From: JALYRV01 sp035512575
Lineage (GTDB): Bacteria > Acidobacteriota > Vicinamibacteria > Vicinamibacterales > SCN-69-37
Length of the DNA stretch: 64,000 nt
Assembly: GCA_035512575.1 (NCBI GenBank)
Contig: DATKDT010000078.1
Coordinates: 1 to 64,000 of the forward strand
Reading direction: 5' to 3'
The notes beneath the pieces are model-generated. The model was given only the letters and a program-made list of their open reading frames with translations, was not told where the DNA came from and ran no database searches. The position numbers and the translations under genes are program-made. Numbering within the stretch: the stretch's first letter is position 1; each line of letters starts with the position of its first letter. Of this stretch, positions 40,926 through 49,383 are shown one piece after another.

Positions 40926-41350
40926 ACCTCCTCTACACGCATCGCGTCGAGGTGCGCTTCGTCGACTGCGACCCGTTCGGGCACGTCAACAACGCCGTCT
41001 ACCTGTCGTACCTCGAGCAGGCGCGCTTCGGGTTGTGGCGGCGCCTCTGGGGCTTCAACGGCGAGACGGCGACGACCGCCGCCGGCGGGGCGGGCCTGAT
41101 TCTCGCGCGCGCGGAGTGCGACTACCGGCTGCAGGCCACCTACGGCGACACGCTCGACGTCCGCCTCGGCCTTGCGGCGATCGGGCGCACGAGCTTCACG
41201 TACGAATACGAGATCGTCGACGTCGCGACCGGCCGTGTCGTGGCGCAGGCGCGAACCGTGCAGGTGCTCTACGACTATGCACAGGGCACGCCCGTGCCGA
41301 TTGACGAGGCCCGGCGCGCCGACCTGTCGAAAGCGTTTGGTGACCCATGA
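40922..41350 (+). CDS. acyl-CoA thioesterase, 4HBT/YbgC hot-dog family
   Basis: A 142-residue hot-dog fold enzyme with VEVRFVDCDPFGHVNNAVYLSYLEQAR, including the catalytic Asp of the 4-hydroxybenzoyl-CoA thioesterase group, and CDYRLQATYGDTL. It hydrolyses acyl-CoA thioesters in the cytosol. GTG start overlapping thyX; ATGA end shared with the next gene. Confidence 0.9.
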   Translation: MNLLYTHRVEVRFVDCDPFGHVNNAVYLSYLEQARFGLWRRLWGFNGETATTAAGGAGLILARAECDYRLQATYGDTLDVRLGLAAIGRTSFTYEYEIVDVATGRVVAQARTVQVLYDYAQGTPVPIDEARRADLSKAFGDP

Positions 41351-41547
41351 TTGAAATCTACGGCAAGGATGCCTGTCCCTACACGCAAGCCGCGCGCGAC
41401 GCGTACGAGCCGAAGGGCGCCGTCTACCTGAACGTCAAGGAAGACCCGCAGGCGATGGCACGGATGCTCGAGTTCAGCAAAGGCCGGCGCGTCGTTCCCG
41501 TCATCGTCGAAGACGGCAACGTCACGGTCGGCTACGGCGGCACTTGA
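41347..41547 (+). CDS. glutaredoxin-like protein (UXX-star type)
   Basis: A 66-residue thioredoxin-fold protein starting MIEIYGKDACPYTQAARDAY, with a single active Cys10 in CPYT, cis-Pro in RVVPVIVEDG, and a truncated GYGGT end. It resembles the very short UXX-star glutaredoxin-like group in which this Cys can be selenocysteine; here it is Cys. Coupled to the thioesterase gene. Confidence 0.78.
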   Translation: MIEIYGKDACPYTQAARDAYEPKGAVYLNVKEDPQAMARMLEFSKGRRVVPVIVEDGNVTVGYGGT

Positions 41548-41585
41548 GGGGTGTAGGGCGGGCCCGGCGGGCCCGTGCGAATTTT

Positions 41586-41617
41586 TGATTTGGTGATCTG
41601 GTGATCTGGTGATTTGG
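41586..41617 (+). repeat. TGATYTGG octamer tandem repeat
   Basis: Four exact-period octamers: TGATTTGG, TGATCTGG, TGATCTGG, TGATTTGG. The last unit supplies the start region of the downstream gene. Confidence 0.85.
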
Positions 41618-42418
41618 GTTCTGCTTCTGTGCGCGCTGGCTGCCGCACCCGCGGCGTGGTTCGATCAGCCGCAGGGAGAGAGCCGCGCGCACGCCATTGC
41701 CCGCCAGGTGCGGGAGCGCGACACCGGCCGCGACAGCCGCGTGGCGATGCGGATGACGCTGGTGGACCGCCGCGGCCGCGAGCGGCAGCGCGCGCTGATC
41801 ATCAGGGGGCTGCGCGGCGGGCCAGGACGGCCTGTGCCGGGCGACCGCACGCTGCTGCACTTCACGCTGCCCAACGACATTCGCGGCACGGGCTTCCTCG
41901 TCTGGGAGCATCCCGATGCCGACGACGAGCGCTTCCTCTATCTGCCGTCGCTCGGCCGCGTGCGGCGCATTGCCGGCTCCGAGGCGCAGGAAAGCTTCGT
42001 GGGGTCTGACTTCACGTACGAGGACATCGGCGGCCGCCAGCTCGAGGACTATACCTACACGCTGCTGTCGGAGAACGAAACGTGGACGGCGCCCGACGGC
42101 TCGCGCCATGCGGTGTGGCGGCTCGAATCGAAGAGCCGCAAGGCCGGCGCGCGCTTCCCCCGGATCGTCTCGCTGGTCCGCAAGGATCTCGACATCGTGG
42201 TGCACGCCGAGATCTACAACCGGCGCAACGAGAAGCAGAAGACCTTCGCGGCGAAGCAGATCGAGAAAATCGGCCGCTACTGGACCGTGACGTCGATGAC
42301 GATGTCCGACGCGCTCGAGGGCACGCGCACCGATCTGGTCGTCGAGAAGGCCGAGTACAACGTCGGCCTCGGTCCCGATGACTTCAGCCGCGTGCAGCTG
42401 GAGCGGGGCATCAGGTGA
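41609..42418 (+). CDS. outer-membrane lipoprotein-sorting protein (LolA-like)
   Basis: A 269-residue exported protein of the family that accompanies MMPL/RND transporters. A short signal peptide (VLLLCALAAAPAAW) precedes a LolA-like beta domain with FLYLPSLGRVRRIAGSEAQESFVGSDFTYEDI, a strongly conserved block in this group. The likely start is GTG 41609 inside the octamer repeat. The GTGA end is shared with the RND gene. Confidence 0.87.
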   Translation: MIWVLLLCALAAAPAAWFDQPQGESRAHAIARQVRERDTGRDSRVAMRMTLVDRRGRERQRALIIRGLRGGPGRPVPGDRTLLHFTLPNDIRGTGFLVWEHPDADDERFLYLPSLGRVRRIAGSEAQESFVGSDFTYEDIGGRQLEDYTYTLLSENETWTAPDGSRHAVWRLESKSRKAGARFPRIVSLVRKDLDIVVHAEIYNRRNEKQKTFAAKQIEKIGRYWTVTSMTMSDALEGTRTDLVVEKAEYNVGLGPDDFSRVQLERGIR

Positions 42419-44745
42419 GCGCGGCGCTCGCGCGGGTCCTCTGGCGCGTCCGCTATCTGCTGTCCTTCATTGCCGTAGCCGGGGCGCTCGCCTTCGTGCC
42501 CGTCGTCGGCCGCGTCACCATCGACAACGACCTGACGTCCTGGTTCTCGCCCGACGATCCCATTTACCAGCAGTACGAGCGTTTTCGCGACGAGTTCGGC
42601 GGCACCCGCACCCTCATCGTCGCCGTCAGGGCGCCGTCGAAGGCGCGGCTGCTCAGCGAGGAAGGCTTCGCGTTCATCGACCGCGTGAGCGGCGGCATCG
42701 CCCGCGTCGAGATGGTCGAGCGCGTCAACAGCCTCTCGACCGCCACGATCGTCGACGCGCTGCCGGCCACGGCCGACGATGACGGCGGCATCGAGGTCAG
42801 ACCGCTGATCGATGATGTCGCCTCGAAGGGCGCGGCCGCCGCCGGCGAGCGCGCGCTGGACGACGAGCTGCTGCGGGGCGATCTCATCTCCGCCGACGGC
42901 ACGGTCACCGCGATCATCGTCAGCTTCGACGAGACGCGCATCGACGAGGTCCGCGCCGGCGTCATCGACGCCATTCACGGCATCGTCGATCCCGCGCTGC
43001 CGGACGGATTCGAGGCGTTCTACAACGGCAGCCTGGAAATCAGCGAGACCTACAACCGCATCACCGTCGAAAACCAGACGAAGTTCACGCCGCCGATTCT
43101 GCTGCTCACGATGGCGGTGGTGTATCTGATGTTCCGCTCGTGGCGGAAGACGCTGCTGACGCTCGGCGCGATTGGCGTCAGCGTGCTCTGGACGATCGGC
43201 CTGTACATCACGCTGGGGCTCAGCTTCAACGTGCTGGCGAGCATGATCGTGCCCCTGGTGATCGTGCTCGCGATTGCCGACGACGTGCACATCATTCAGC
43301 ACTTCGATCACGCGCTGCGCGACGGGGCGACGCCCGAGCAGGCGTTCAAGACGACCATCACGAACATGACGGCGCCGATCTTCGGCGCCAGCGCGACCAC
43401 GGCGCTGGGCATGCTGTCGCTCGCGACGAGCAGCGTGGTTGCCGTCCGGGCGTTCGGCATCGGCGCGGCGATCGGCGTGATGGTGGACTTCGCCATTTCA
43501 CTCGTGCTCGTGCCCACCGTGCTGGTGTGGATGCGCGCCGAGCGGACCGCGCCGCCGCAGGAGCTCTGGTTCATGGGCCCGCTCCGGCGCGTCGCCGCGT
43601 TTTCCACGCACAACGCAAAGGCGATCATGCTGGTGGCCGCGGGCCTGGCCGTCCTCGCGATGGCGGGCGTCACGCGCCTCGAGGTCGACACCAACCACAT
43701 TGCCTTTTTCAGCAAAAATCATCCGCTGGGCAAGTCGGCCGCCGTCATCGACCAGCAGCTCGGCGGCGTCTATGGATTCCAGATCATGCTCGAGGGCCCG
43801 CCCGGCTCGATGCAGCAGCCCGATACGCTGCGCCGCATCGACGCACTCGCGGATCGAATCGAGGCCTTTCCGGAAGTGCGGAAGGTCACATCGCTGGCCG
43901 ACTATGTCAAGCGGATCAACCGCGAGCTGGAGGGAGGCGGCGCGGAGGCGTCGCGCATTCCGGACCAGGCCGATCGCATTGCGCAGGAGCTGTTCGTCTT
44001 CACGCTGGCAGACGAGGGCCGCCACGAGCTCGAGCGCGTCGTGTCGTCGGACGCGTCGGCCTCGCAGGTCTCCATTAAGCTGCAGGCCATGAGCTCCGAC
44101 ATCCTGTGGACGTACGTGTACGACGTCGAGCGCTATGCCGCCGAGGCGTTTGCCGGCACCGGGATCACGCCGACGGTGACCGGGTCGGGCAAGCTGTTCG
44201 CGCAGCTCGATCACTATCTCGTGACGTCCCAGATCACCAGCTTCGCGACGGCGTTCGTCACCGTCTTTGCCGTCATCTTCCTCGTGTTCCGTTCGTGGCG
44301 CTACGGCATGCTCGCGATCGTGCCCAACCTGTTTCCGGTGCTCGCGGTCTTTGGCGTGATGGGCTGGCTCGGCATCTCGCTGAACATCGCCACCGTCATG
44401 GTCGCCAGCGTCGCGCTCGGCGTCGTCGACGACGACACGATTCATTTCATCAGCCGGTTCCGGCGCGAGCGCAAGGCGGGCGCGGCAATTGCGACGGCGA
44501 TCGAGCGCGCCACGATCTATGAAGGGCGGGCCGCGCTGACGACGGCCATCATCAACAGCGCGGGCTTCGCGGTGCTGATGCTGTCGGAGTACCGGCCGTC
44601 GGCCTGGTTCGGCGGGCTGCTGGCGCTGACGATGATCGTGGCGTTTCTGGCCGAGGTCTTCATTCTGCCCGCGACGATCGTTCTGCTGTCGCGCTTCTTC
44701 CGCACACGCGAGCGGCCGCTCGCGGCGGCTACGGTCCAGGCGTGA
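42415..44745 (+). CDS. RND/MMPL-family efflux transporter
   Basis: A 776-residue permease with two repeats, each having one TM, a large periplasmic loop, then five TMs. IVLAIADDVHIIQHFDHALRDGATPEQAF and VASVALGVVDDDTIHFISRFRRERK are the paired intramembrane Asp motifs used for proton coupling. The substrate is probably a lipid or hydrophobic compound, given the LolA-like partner and a downstream outer-membrane barrel. Confidence 0.9.
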   Translation: MSAALARVLWRVRYLLSFIAVAGALAFVPVVGRVTIDNDLTSWFSPDDPIYQQYERFRDEFGGTRTLIVAVRAPSKARLLSEEGFAFIDRVSGGIARVEMVERVNSLSTATIVDALPATADDDGGIEVRPLIDDVASKGAAAAGERALDDELLRGDLISADGTVTAIIVSFDETRIDEVRAGVIDAIHGIVDPALPDGFEAFYNGSLEISETYNRITVENQTKFTPPILLLTMAVVYLMFRSWRKTLLTLGAIGVSVLWTIGLYITLGLSFNVLASMIVPLVIVLAIADDVHIIQHFDHALRDGATPEQAFKTTITNMTAPIFGASATTALGMLSLATSSVVAVRAFGIGAAIGVMVDFAISLVLVPTVLVWMRAERTAPPQELWFMGPLRRVAAFSTHNAKAIMLVAAGLAVLAMAGVTRLEVDTNHIAFFSKNHPLGKSAAVIDQQLGGVYGFQIMLEGPPGSMQQPDTLRRIDALADRIEAFPEVRKVTSLADYVKRINRELEGGGAEASRIPDQADRIAQELFVFTLADEGRHELERVVSSDASASQVSIKLQAMSSDILWTYVYDVERYAAEAFAGTGITPTVTGSGKLFAQLDHYLVTSQITSFATAFVTVFAVIFLVFRSWRYGMLAIVPNLFPVLAVFGVMGWLGISLNIATVMVASVALGVVDDDTIHFISRFRRERKAGAAIATAIERATIYEGRAALTTAIINSAGFAVLMLSEYRPSAWFGGLLALTMIVAFLAEVFILPATIVLLSRFFRTRERPLAAATVQA

Positions 44746-46304
44746 GCATCGTGCGACGCCTCGGGCTCCCGCATCGGGCCGCGCGAATGGGCGCTCGGGT
44801 AGGTCTGTCGCCGCGCCGCGTAGCCTCGCTCGCTTCCGCCTGCGGACCATCTCCGTCGCTGCGCCGCGGAGCTCGGCGCTATCTGCTCGCATGTACAAGC
44901 ACGGCGCCGCGCCAGAGACGGTCCACAGGCTCAGCGCGAGCGCTGAGCGCGCGCGCGTCGCCGAGCACCGGATTACTGACCGCCGTAGTGGCGGCGATCC
45001 TGGCGTTCGCGTCTCCCGTGCACGCACAGACTGCATCCATCACCGGCAACATTTCCGCGCTCGTCGATCACCTGCCGAATGTGCCGGCGCCGGGCGCTGC
45101 CGTCGGGAAGGATCCGGTCACGGAGCTTCGCCTGCGCGCGATCGTGGACGCCCAGATGGAGGCGCGTCCATGGCTCCGGTTCCGTTTCGCCGGGCTGGCC
45201 GACGGCCTCGTGGCCGATCGGGGCGGCGCCGTGCGCAGCGCGGCAGTCGACGTGCTCGAGGCATGGGTGGAGTTCAGCGGGGCGGGCGCCGAATTGCGCG
45301 CGGGAATGGGGCGGCTCGCCTGGGGGCGTCTCGACGAGATTCAACCGACGGATGTCGTCAACCCGATCGACGTTTCCCGCTTCCTGCTCGACGGCCGCAG
45401 CGAGGCGCGCATCGCGGTGCCGCTCGTGCGCGCGCGCCTCTTTCCGAGCGACTGGCTGACGGTCGAAGGCGTCATCGTGCCGCATTTCCGGCGCGGGCGA
45501 TTCGACCGGCTCGACGAGCCGTCATCGCCGTTCAACCTGCTCGCCGACCCGTCACCTGCCGACGCCGCTCCGCCCGGCTTCTGCGGCGCGGTGTTTACCT
45601 GCGCGGAGCGCTGGTCGTTCAGCCGCGAGCCGTTGGAGGGCCGGGCGCAGGCTGGGGCAAGGGCAACCTTCACCAGCGGCCGGGTTGACTGGAGTCTTTC
45701 CGGATGGCGCGGATTGCTGCCGTTCGGGCTCGTCGCCGGGGGAGACCCCAGCACCAGCACTGCCTCCCTCGTGCATAGCCGCTTCACGATGGTCGGCGCC
45801 GACCTCGAGACGGTCAGAGGAAAGTGGGCGATCCGCGGAGAGGCGGCATTCTTTCCGCGGCGGCCGACGCAGGGCGGCGCGGGCGTCAGGATCTTCGAGA
45901 GCAATGCGCTCGAAGCGGGCGCGGGAGTGGATCGGCGCGCCGGGGACTTCACGCTCTCGGCAACGGTGCTGCTGCGGCGTGACCGCGTGAAATACCGTGT
46001 TCCGGAGTGGCCCGGGCTCCGCGAGCCATACGTGATTCTCGAAGAGCCGATTACCAACCTGAGCCTCGTCACCGGCTTCAGCCGCACGTTCAATCGCGAT
46101 CGCATCGAGACGCGCGTCTTCTCGCTCGTCAATCCCGCAGACCGCGCGGCGTTCGTGCGCGGGGTGCTCGCCTGGAAGCCCGCTGACGACGTCGCAATCG
46201 AGTCGTCGATCGGCTGGTTCATCGGCGAGGGTGACGATCTGATCACGCGCTTCGGCGATCGTGACTTCGGGTACGTCCGCCTGAAGTACTTCTTCGGCCG
46301 ATGA
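44742..46304 (+). CDS. outer-membrane beta-barrel protein with repeat-derived N-terminus
   Basis: An open frame of 520 residues. The real export signal (LLTAVVAAILAFASPVHAQ) begins only near residue 79. The preceding region is encoded by GTG 44742 plus interspersed-repeat copy B, so the annotated N-terminus is suspect. The mature part alternates short amphipathic strands (WLRFRFAGLADG, FGYVRLKYFFGR), ends in an aromatic barrel-like C-terminus, and resembles DUF1302-type porins. GTGA and ATGA overlaps with both neighbours tie it to the RND operon. The insertion may have displaced the native start. Confidence 0.7.
   Translation: MSIVRRLGLPHRAARMGARVGLSPRRVASLASACGPSPSLRRGARRYLLACTSTAPRQRRSTGSARALSARASPSTGLLTAVVAAILAFASPVHAQTASITGNISALVDHLPNVPAPGAAVGKDPVTELRLRAIVDAQMEARPWLRFRFAGLADGLVADRGGAVRSAAVDVLEAWVEFSGAGAELRAGMGRLAWGRLDEIQPTDVVNPIDVSRFLLDGRSEARIAVPLVRARLFPSDWLTVEGVIVPHFRRGRFDRLDEPSSPFNLLADPSPADAAPPGFCGAVFTCAERWSFSREPLEGRAQAGARATFTSGRVDWSLSGWRGLLPFGLVAGGDPSTSTASLVHSRFTMVGADLETVRGKWAIRGEAAFFPRRPTQGGAGVRIFESNALEAGAGVDRRAGDFTLSATVLLRRDRVKYRVPEWPGLREPYVILEEPITNLSLVTGFSRTFNRDRIETRVFSLVNPADRAAFVRGVLAWKPADDVAIESSIGWFIGEGDDLITRFGDRDFGYVRLKYFFGR
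44791..44916. repeat. interspersed palindromic element, copy B (inside an ORF)
   Basis: GCGCTCGGGTAGGTCTGTCGCC and GCTCGCATGTACAAGCACGG match copy A. A 47-bp insertion that duplicates the CGCCGCG-AG edge separates the halves. A perfect 9-bp stem (GCTCAGCGC) follows at 44929-44948. Confidence 0.75.
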
Positions 46305-47065
46305 TCACGCTCATTCCAGCCGGCAACCCTGGGCCGTTCACCGGCCCGACAGGCAACAACACCTGGCTCGTCGACGGCGCCGAGCCGCTGCTGGTCGACG
46401 CCGGCGCGGGGGAGCCGTCACACCTCGAGGCGCTGGCCCGCGCCCTCGGCGGCCGCCCGCTCGCGCGCGTGTTCGTGACGCACGGCCACCGCGATCACGC
46501 GGCCGGCGTGCCGCAGCTGCGCGCCGCCTGGCCGGAGCTCGAGGTCATCGGCGGCGCCGGCGGCGCGCCCGTCATCCCTGAGTCGTGGATTGCCGCGGGT
46601 GACGGGCGGTTGGAGGTGATTGCCACGCCGGGCCACTCCGCCGATCACGCCTGTCTGTGGGACCCCGGGAGCCGCGCGCTGTTCGCGGGGGATTTGCTGG
46701 TCAGAGGCGGCACGGTGATGATCGCCGCGTCATCGGGCGGCAGCCTGCGCGACTATCTCGACTCGCTCGCGCGCGTGCGCGCGCTCGATCCGATCCGCGT
46801 CTATCCGGGCCACGGCCCGATCATCGACCATCCGCGCGCGCTCATCGACGAGTACGTGGCCCACCGGCACGCGCGCGAGCAGCAGGTGCTCGAGACGCTC
46901 GCGCATGGACCGTCGAGCATCGACAGGCTCGTGGACGCCATCTATCCGGGCCTCGCATCCTCGCTGCGCGCGGCCGCGCGCGAAACCGTGCTGGCGCACC
47001 TGCGCAAGCTCGACGACGAGGGGCGTGCCGGCGAGCGCGGCGGGGTCTGGTCGCGCCGCGGATGA
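46301..47065 (+). CDS. MBL-fold hydrolase, LACTB2-like
   Basis: A 254-residue metallo-beta-lactamase-fold protein with THGHRDH, TPGHSADH, FAGDLL and YPGHGP metal ligands. A C-terminal winged-helix segment (AARETVLAHLRKLDDEGRAGERGG) is typical of the LACTB2 nuclease/hydrolase group. ATGA overlap with the barrel gene. The substrate is unknown. Confidence 0.87.
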   Translation: MITLIPAGNPGPFTGPTGNNTWLVDGAEPLLVDAGAGEPSHLEALARALGGRPLARVFVTHGHRDHAAGVPQLRAAWPELEVIGGAGGAPVIPESWIAAGDGRLEVIATPGHSADHACLWDPGSRALFAGDLLVRGGTVMIAASSGGSLRDYLDSLARVRALDPIRVYPGHGPIIDHPRALIDEYVAHRHAREQQVLETLAHGPSSIDRLVDAIYPGLASSLRAAARETVLAHLRKLDDEGRAGERGGVWSRRG

Positions 47066-47067
47066 CG

Positions 47068-47073
47068 TAGGAT
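47068..47073 (+). promoter_or_regulatory. -10 box for the sulfurtransferase (leaderless)
   Basis: TAGGAT with 6 nt to ATG 47080. Confidence 0.4.
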
Positions 47074-47079
47074 CTGCTG

Positions 47080-47940
47080 ATGGCGACCTCCGCATCCGCC
47101 CGCGCCGGGCTCCTGATCGCCCCGCGGGAGCTTGCCGCGGTCCTGGGCGTGACAGAGGGGCCGCCTCCGGCCCGCCCCTTCGCCGCGCCGCCGCTGATCG
47201 TCGACACGCGGCCGGCCGAGAGCTTCGCCGAGGGCCATCTGCCGGGCGCCATCCATCTCGATCTGTGGGGCTTCAGCCTCATCGACACCGACGAGGCGCC
47301 GCGCCGGGCGTTTCTCTGGATGATCCATCACGTGCTCGAGCAGCGCGGCATCAACGCCGACCGGCCCGTGGTCGTCTACGAAGACACGTCGGGCATTCGC
47401 GCGGCCCGCGTGTTCTGGTTTCTCGAGTACTTCGGACACCCCGACACGCGCGTACTCGACGGCGGCTTGTCCGCCTGGCTCGACGCGCGCCTGCCCGTGA
47501 CCCGCGATGCCACGCCGCCGAAGGCGGCGGAGTGGAAGGCGGCGCCGCGTCTCGCGGCGGCGGCAGGCTGGAAGGACGTCGCCCTGAGCCTCGATTCGCC
47601 CGACGCCGTCATGCTCGATACGCGCAGCGACGACGAATACACCGGACGCGTGGCGCGAGCGAAGCGGGGCGGCGCGATTCCCGGTGCGGTGCACGTCGAG
47701 TGGACGCGCAACCTCGCCGCGGACGGCTCGTTCAAGCCTGACGACGACCTGCGCGCGATGTACGAAGCCGCGGGGGTCACGCCCGACAGGGAAGTCATCA
47801 CCTACTGCCAGGGCGGCTATCGCGCGGCGCACGGCTATCTGGCCCTGCGGCTGCTCGGCTATCCGCGCGTACGGAACTATCTGGGATCGTGGAAAGAGTG
47901 GGGAGACAGGGAAGATCTGCCGATCGAGACGAAAGATTAG
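47080..47940 (+). CDS. sseA: thiosulfate/3-mercaptopyruvate sulfurtransferase (two rhodanese domains)
   Basis: A 286-residue tandem rhodanese. The inactive N-terminal domain (DTRPAESFAEGHLPGAIHLDLW) precedes the active one (DTRSDDEYTGRV) with persulfide Cys in TYCQGGYRA. It moves sulfane sulfur to cyanide or other acceptors. The loop resembles thiosulfate more than mercaptopyruvate types, but substrate is uncertain. Confidence 0.87.
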   Translation: MATSASARAGLLIAPRELAAVLGVTEGPPPARPFAAPPLIVDTRPAESFAEGHLPGAIHLDLWGFSLIDTDEAPRRAFLWMIHHVLEQRGINADRPVVVYEDTSGIRAARVFWFLEYFGHPDTRVLDGGLSAWLDARLPVTRDATPPKAAEWKAAPRLAAAAGWKDVALSLDSPDAVMLDTRSDDEYTGRVARAKRGGAIPGAVHVEWTRNLAADGSFKPDDDLRAMYEAAGVTPDREVITYCQGGYRAAHGYLALRLLGYPRVRNYLGSWKEWGDREDLPIETKD

Positions 47941-47973
47941 CGGGAGCGCTGCGGCGCGACCCGCTCTCGCCTG

Positions 47974-48002
47974 AGGCCTGGGGCCTGGGGCCTGGAGCCT
48001 GC
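47974..48002. repeat. CCTGGGG heptamer tandem repeat
   Basis: Heptamers CCTGAGG, CCTGGGG, CCTGGGG, CCTGGAG and a partial fifth, directly before the M20 peptidase ATG, where a ribosome-binding site would be expected. Confidence 0.8.
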
Positions 48003-48003
48003 C

Positions 48004-49383
48004 ATGAATAGCGTCATCGATTTCATCAACACGAACCGCGACCGCTACGTCACCGAGCTCAAGGAATACCTCGCCATTCCGAGCATCAGCGCGCTGCCCG
48101 AGCACAAGGGCGACGTGCGCAGGGCCGCCGAATGGACGAGGGACGAGCTGGCGCGTGTGGGGCTCGAGAACGCGCGCATCGAGGAAACGCCCGGCCATCC
48201 CGTCGTCTACGGCGAGTGGCTGCACGCCGAGGGGGCGCCCACGATCCTGTTCTACGGCCATTACGACGTGCAGCCGGTCGACCCGCTCGATCTGTGGGAG
48301 ACGCCGCCGTTCGAGGCCACGGTGCGGGAAGGGGAGCTGTACGCGCGCGGGTCGGCCGACGACAAAGGCCAGATCTTCATGCACTTCAAGGCGATCGAAG
48401 CGCACATGAAGCAGAACGGGCGCCTTCCGGTGAATATGAAGGTGCTGATCGAGGGGGAAGAGGAAGTCGGCTCCGAGAATCTCGACGACTTCATCCGCGC
48501 CCATCGCGACCTGCTCAAGGCCGACGTCGTCGTCATCTCCGACTCGCCGATGTTCGCGCGCGGCATTCCCTCCATCTGCTACGGCCTGCGCGGCCTGGCG
48601 TACTTCCAGATCGACGTCCGCGGATCGAACAGCGACCTGCACAGCGGCTCGTTCGGCGGCGCGCTCGCCAATCCCGCGATGGCGCTGTCGCAGATCCTCG
48701 CGCAGATGAAGGACAAGAGCGGCCGCATCAGGATCGACGGGTTCTATGACGATGTCGTTGAGCTCACCGAGGAGGAGCGGTCGGCATGGAAGCAGCTGCC
48801 GTTCAACGAGAAGCAGTATCAGCGGGAGCTCGGCGCGCGGAAGCTGTTCGGTGAGACCGGCTATTCCACGCTCGAGCGGATCTGGGCGCGGCCGACGTTC
48901 GAGGTCAACGGCCTGCTGTCAGGCTTCACCGGCGAGGGCGCGAAGACCGTGCTGCCGGCCGTGGCGATGGCGAAGGTCAGCATGCGGCTGGTGCCGAACC
49001 AGGATCCCGACACGGTGGCGCAGCAGTTCGAGGCGTACGTGAAGAAGGTGGCGCCGAAGACGGTCGACGTGAAGGTGACGCGCATGCACGGCGGACGGCC
49101 GTGGATGACCGACTATCACAACGACTTCGTGCAGGCGGCGAGCCGGGCGATCGAGAAGGGATTCGGGCAGACGCCGGTCTTCAACCGCGAAGGCGGATCG
49201 ATTCCGGTGGTCTTCACGTTCCAGCAGGAGCTGGGGCTGCCCTCCGTGCTGTTCGGCGTGGGCCTTCCCGACGAGAACGCCCACGCCCCGAACGAAAAGC
49301 TCGATCTCGGAAACTTTCACAACGGCGTGATAGCGTCCGCGATTCTGTACGACGAGATCGGCAGCCTAAAAGCGAACGCCTAA
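48004..49383 (+). CDS. M20-family dipeptidase
   Basis: A 459-residue zinc peptidase. Metal motifs are LFYGHYDVQP, the bridging Asp in ARGSADDKGQ, and the general-base pair in IEGEEEVGSENL. DLHSGSFGGALANPA marks the CNDP/PepV-like dipeptidase branch. The ATG is preceded only by heptamer repeats, so initiation is unusual. The last 18 bp overlap the convergent receptor gene. Confidence 0.92.
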   Translation: MNSVIDFINTNRDRYVTELKEYLAIPSISALPEHKGDVRRAAEWTRDELARVGLENARIEETPGHPVVYGEWLHAEGAPTILFYGHYDVQPVDPLDLWETPPFEATVREGELYARGSADDKGQIFMHFKAIEAHMKQNGRLPVNMKVLIEGEEEVGSENLDDFIRAHRDLLKADVVVISDSPMFARGIPSICYGLRGLAYFQIDVRGSNSDLHSGSFGGALANPAMALSQILAQMKDKSGRIRIDGFYDDVVELTEEERSAWKQLPFNEKQYQRELGARKLFGETGYSTLERIWARPTFEVNGLLSGFTGEGAKTVLPAVAMAKVSMRLVPNQDPDTVAQQFEAYVKKVAPKTVDVKVTRMHGGRPWMTDYHNDFVQAASRAIEKGFGQTPVFNREGGSIPVVFTFQQELGLPSVLFGVGLPDENAHAPNEKLDLGNFHNGVIASAILYDEIGSLKANA

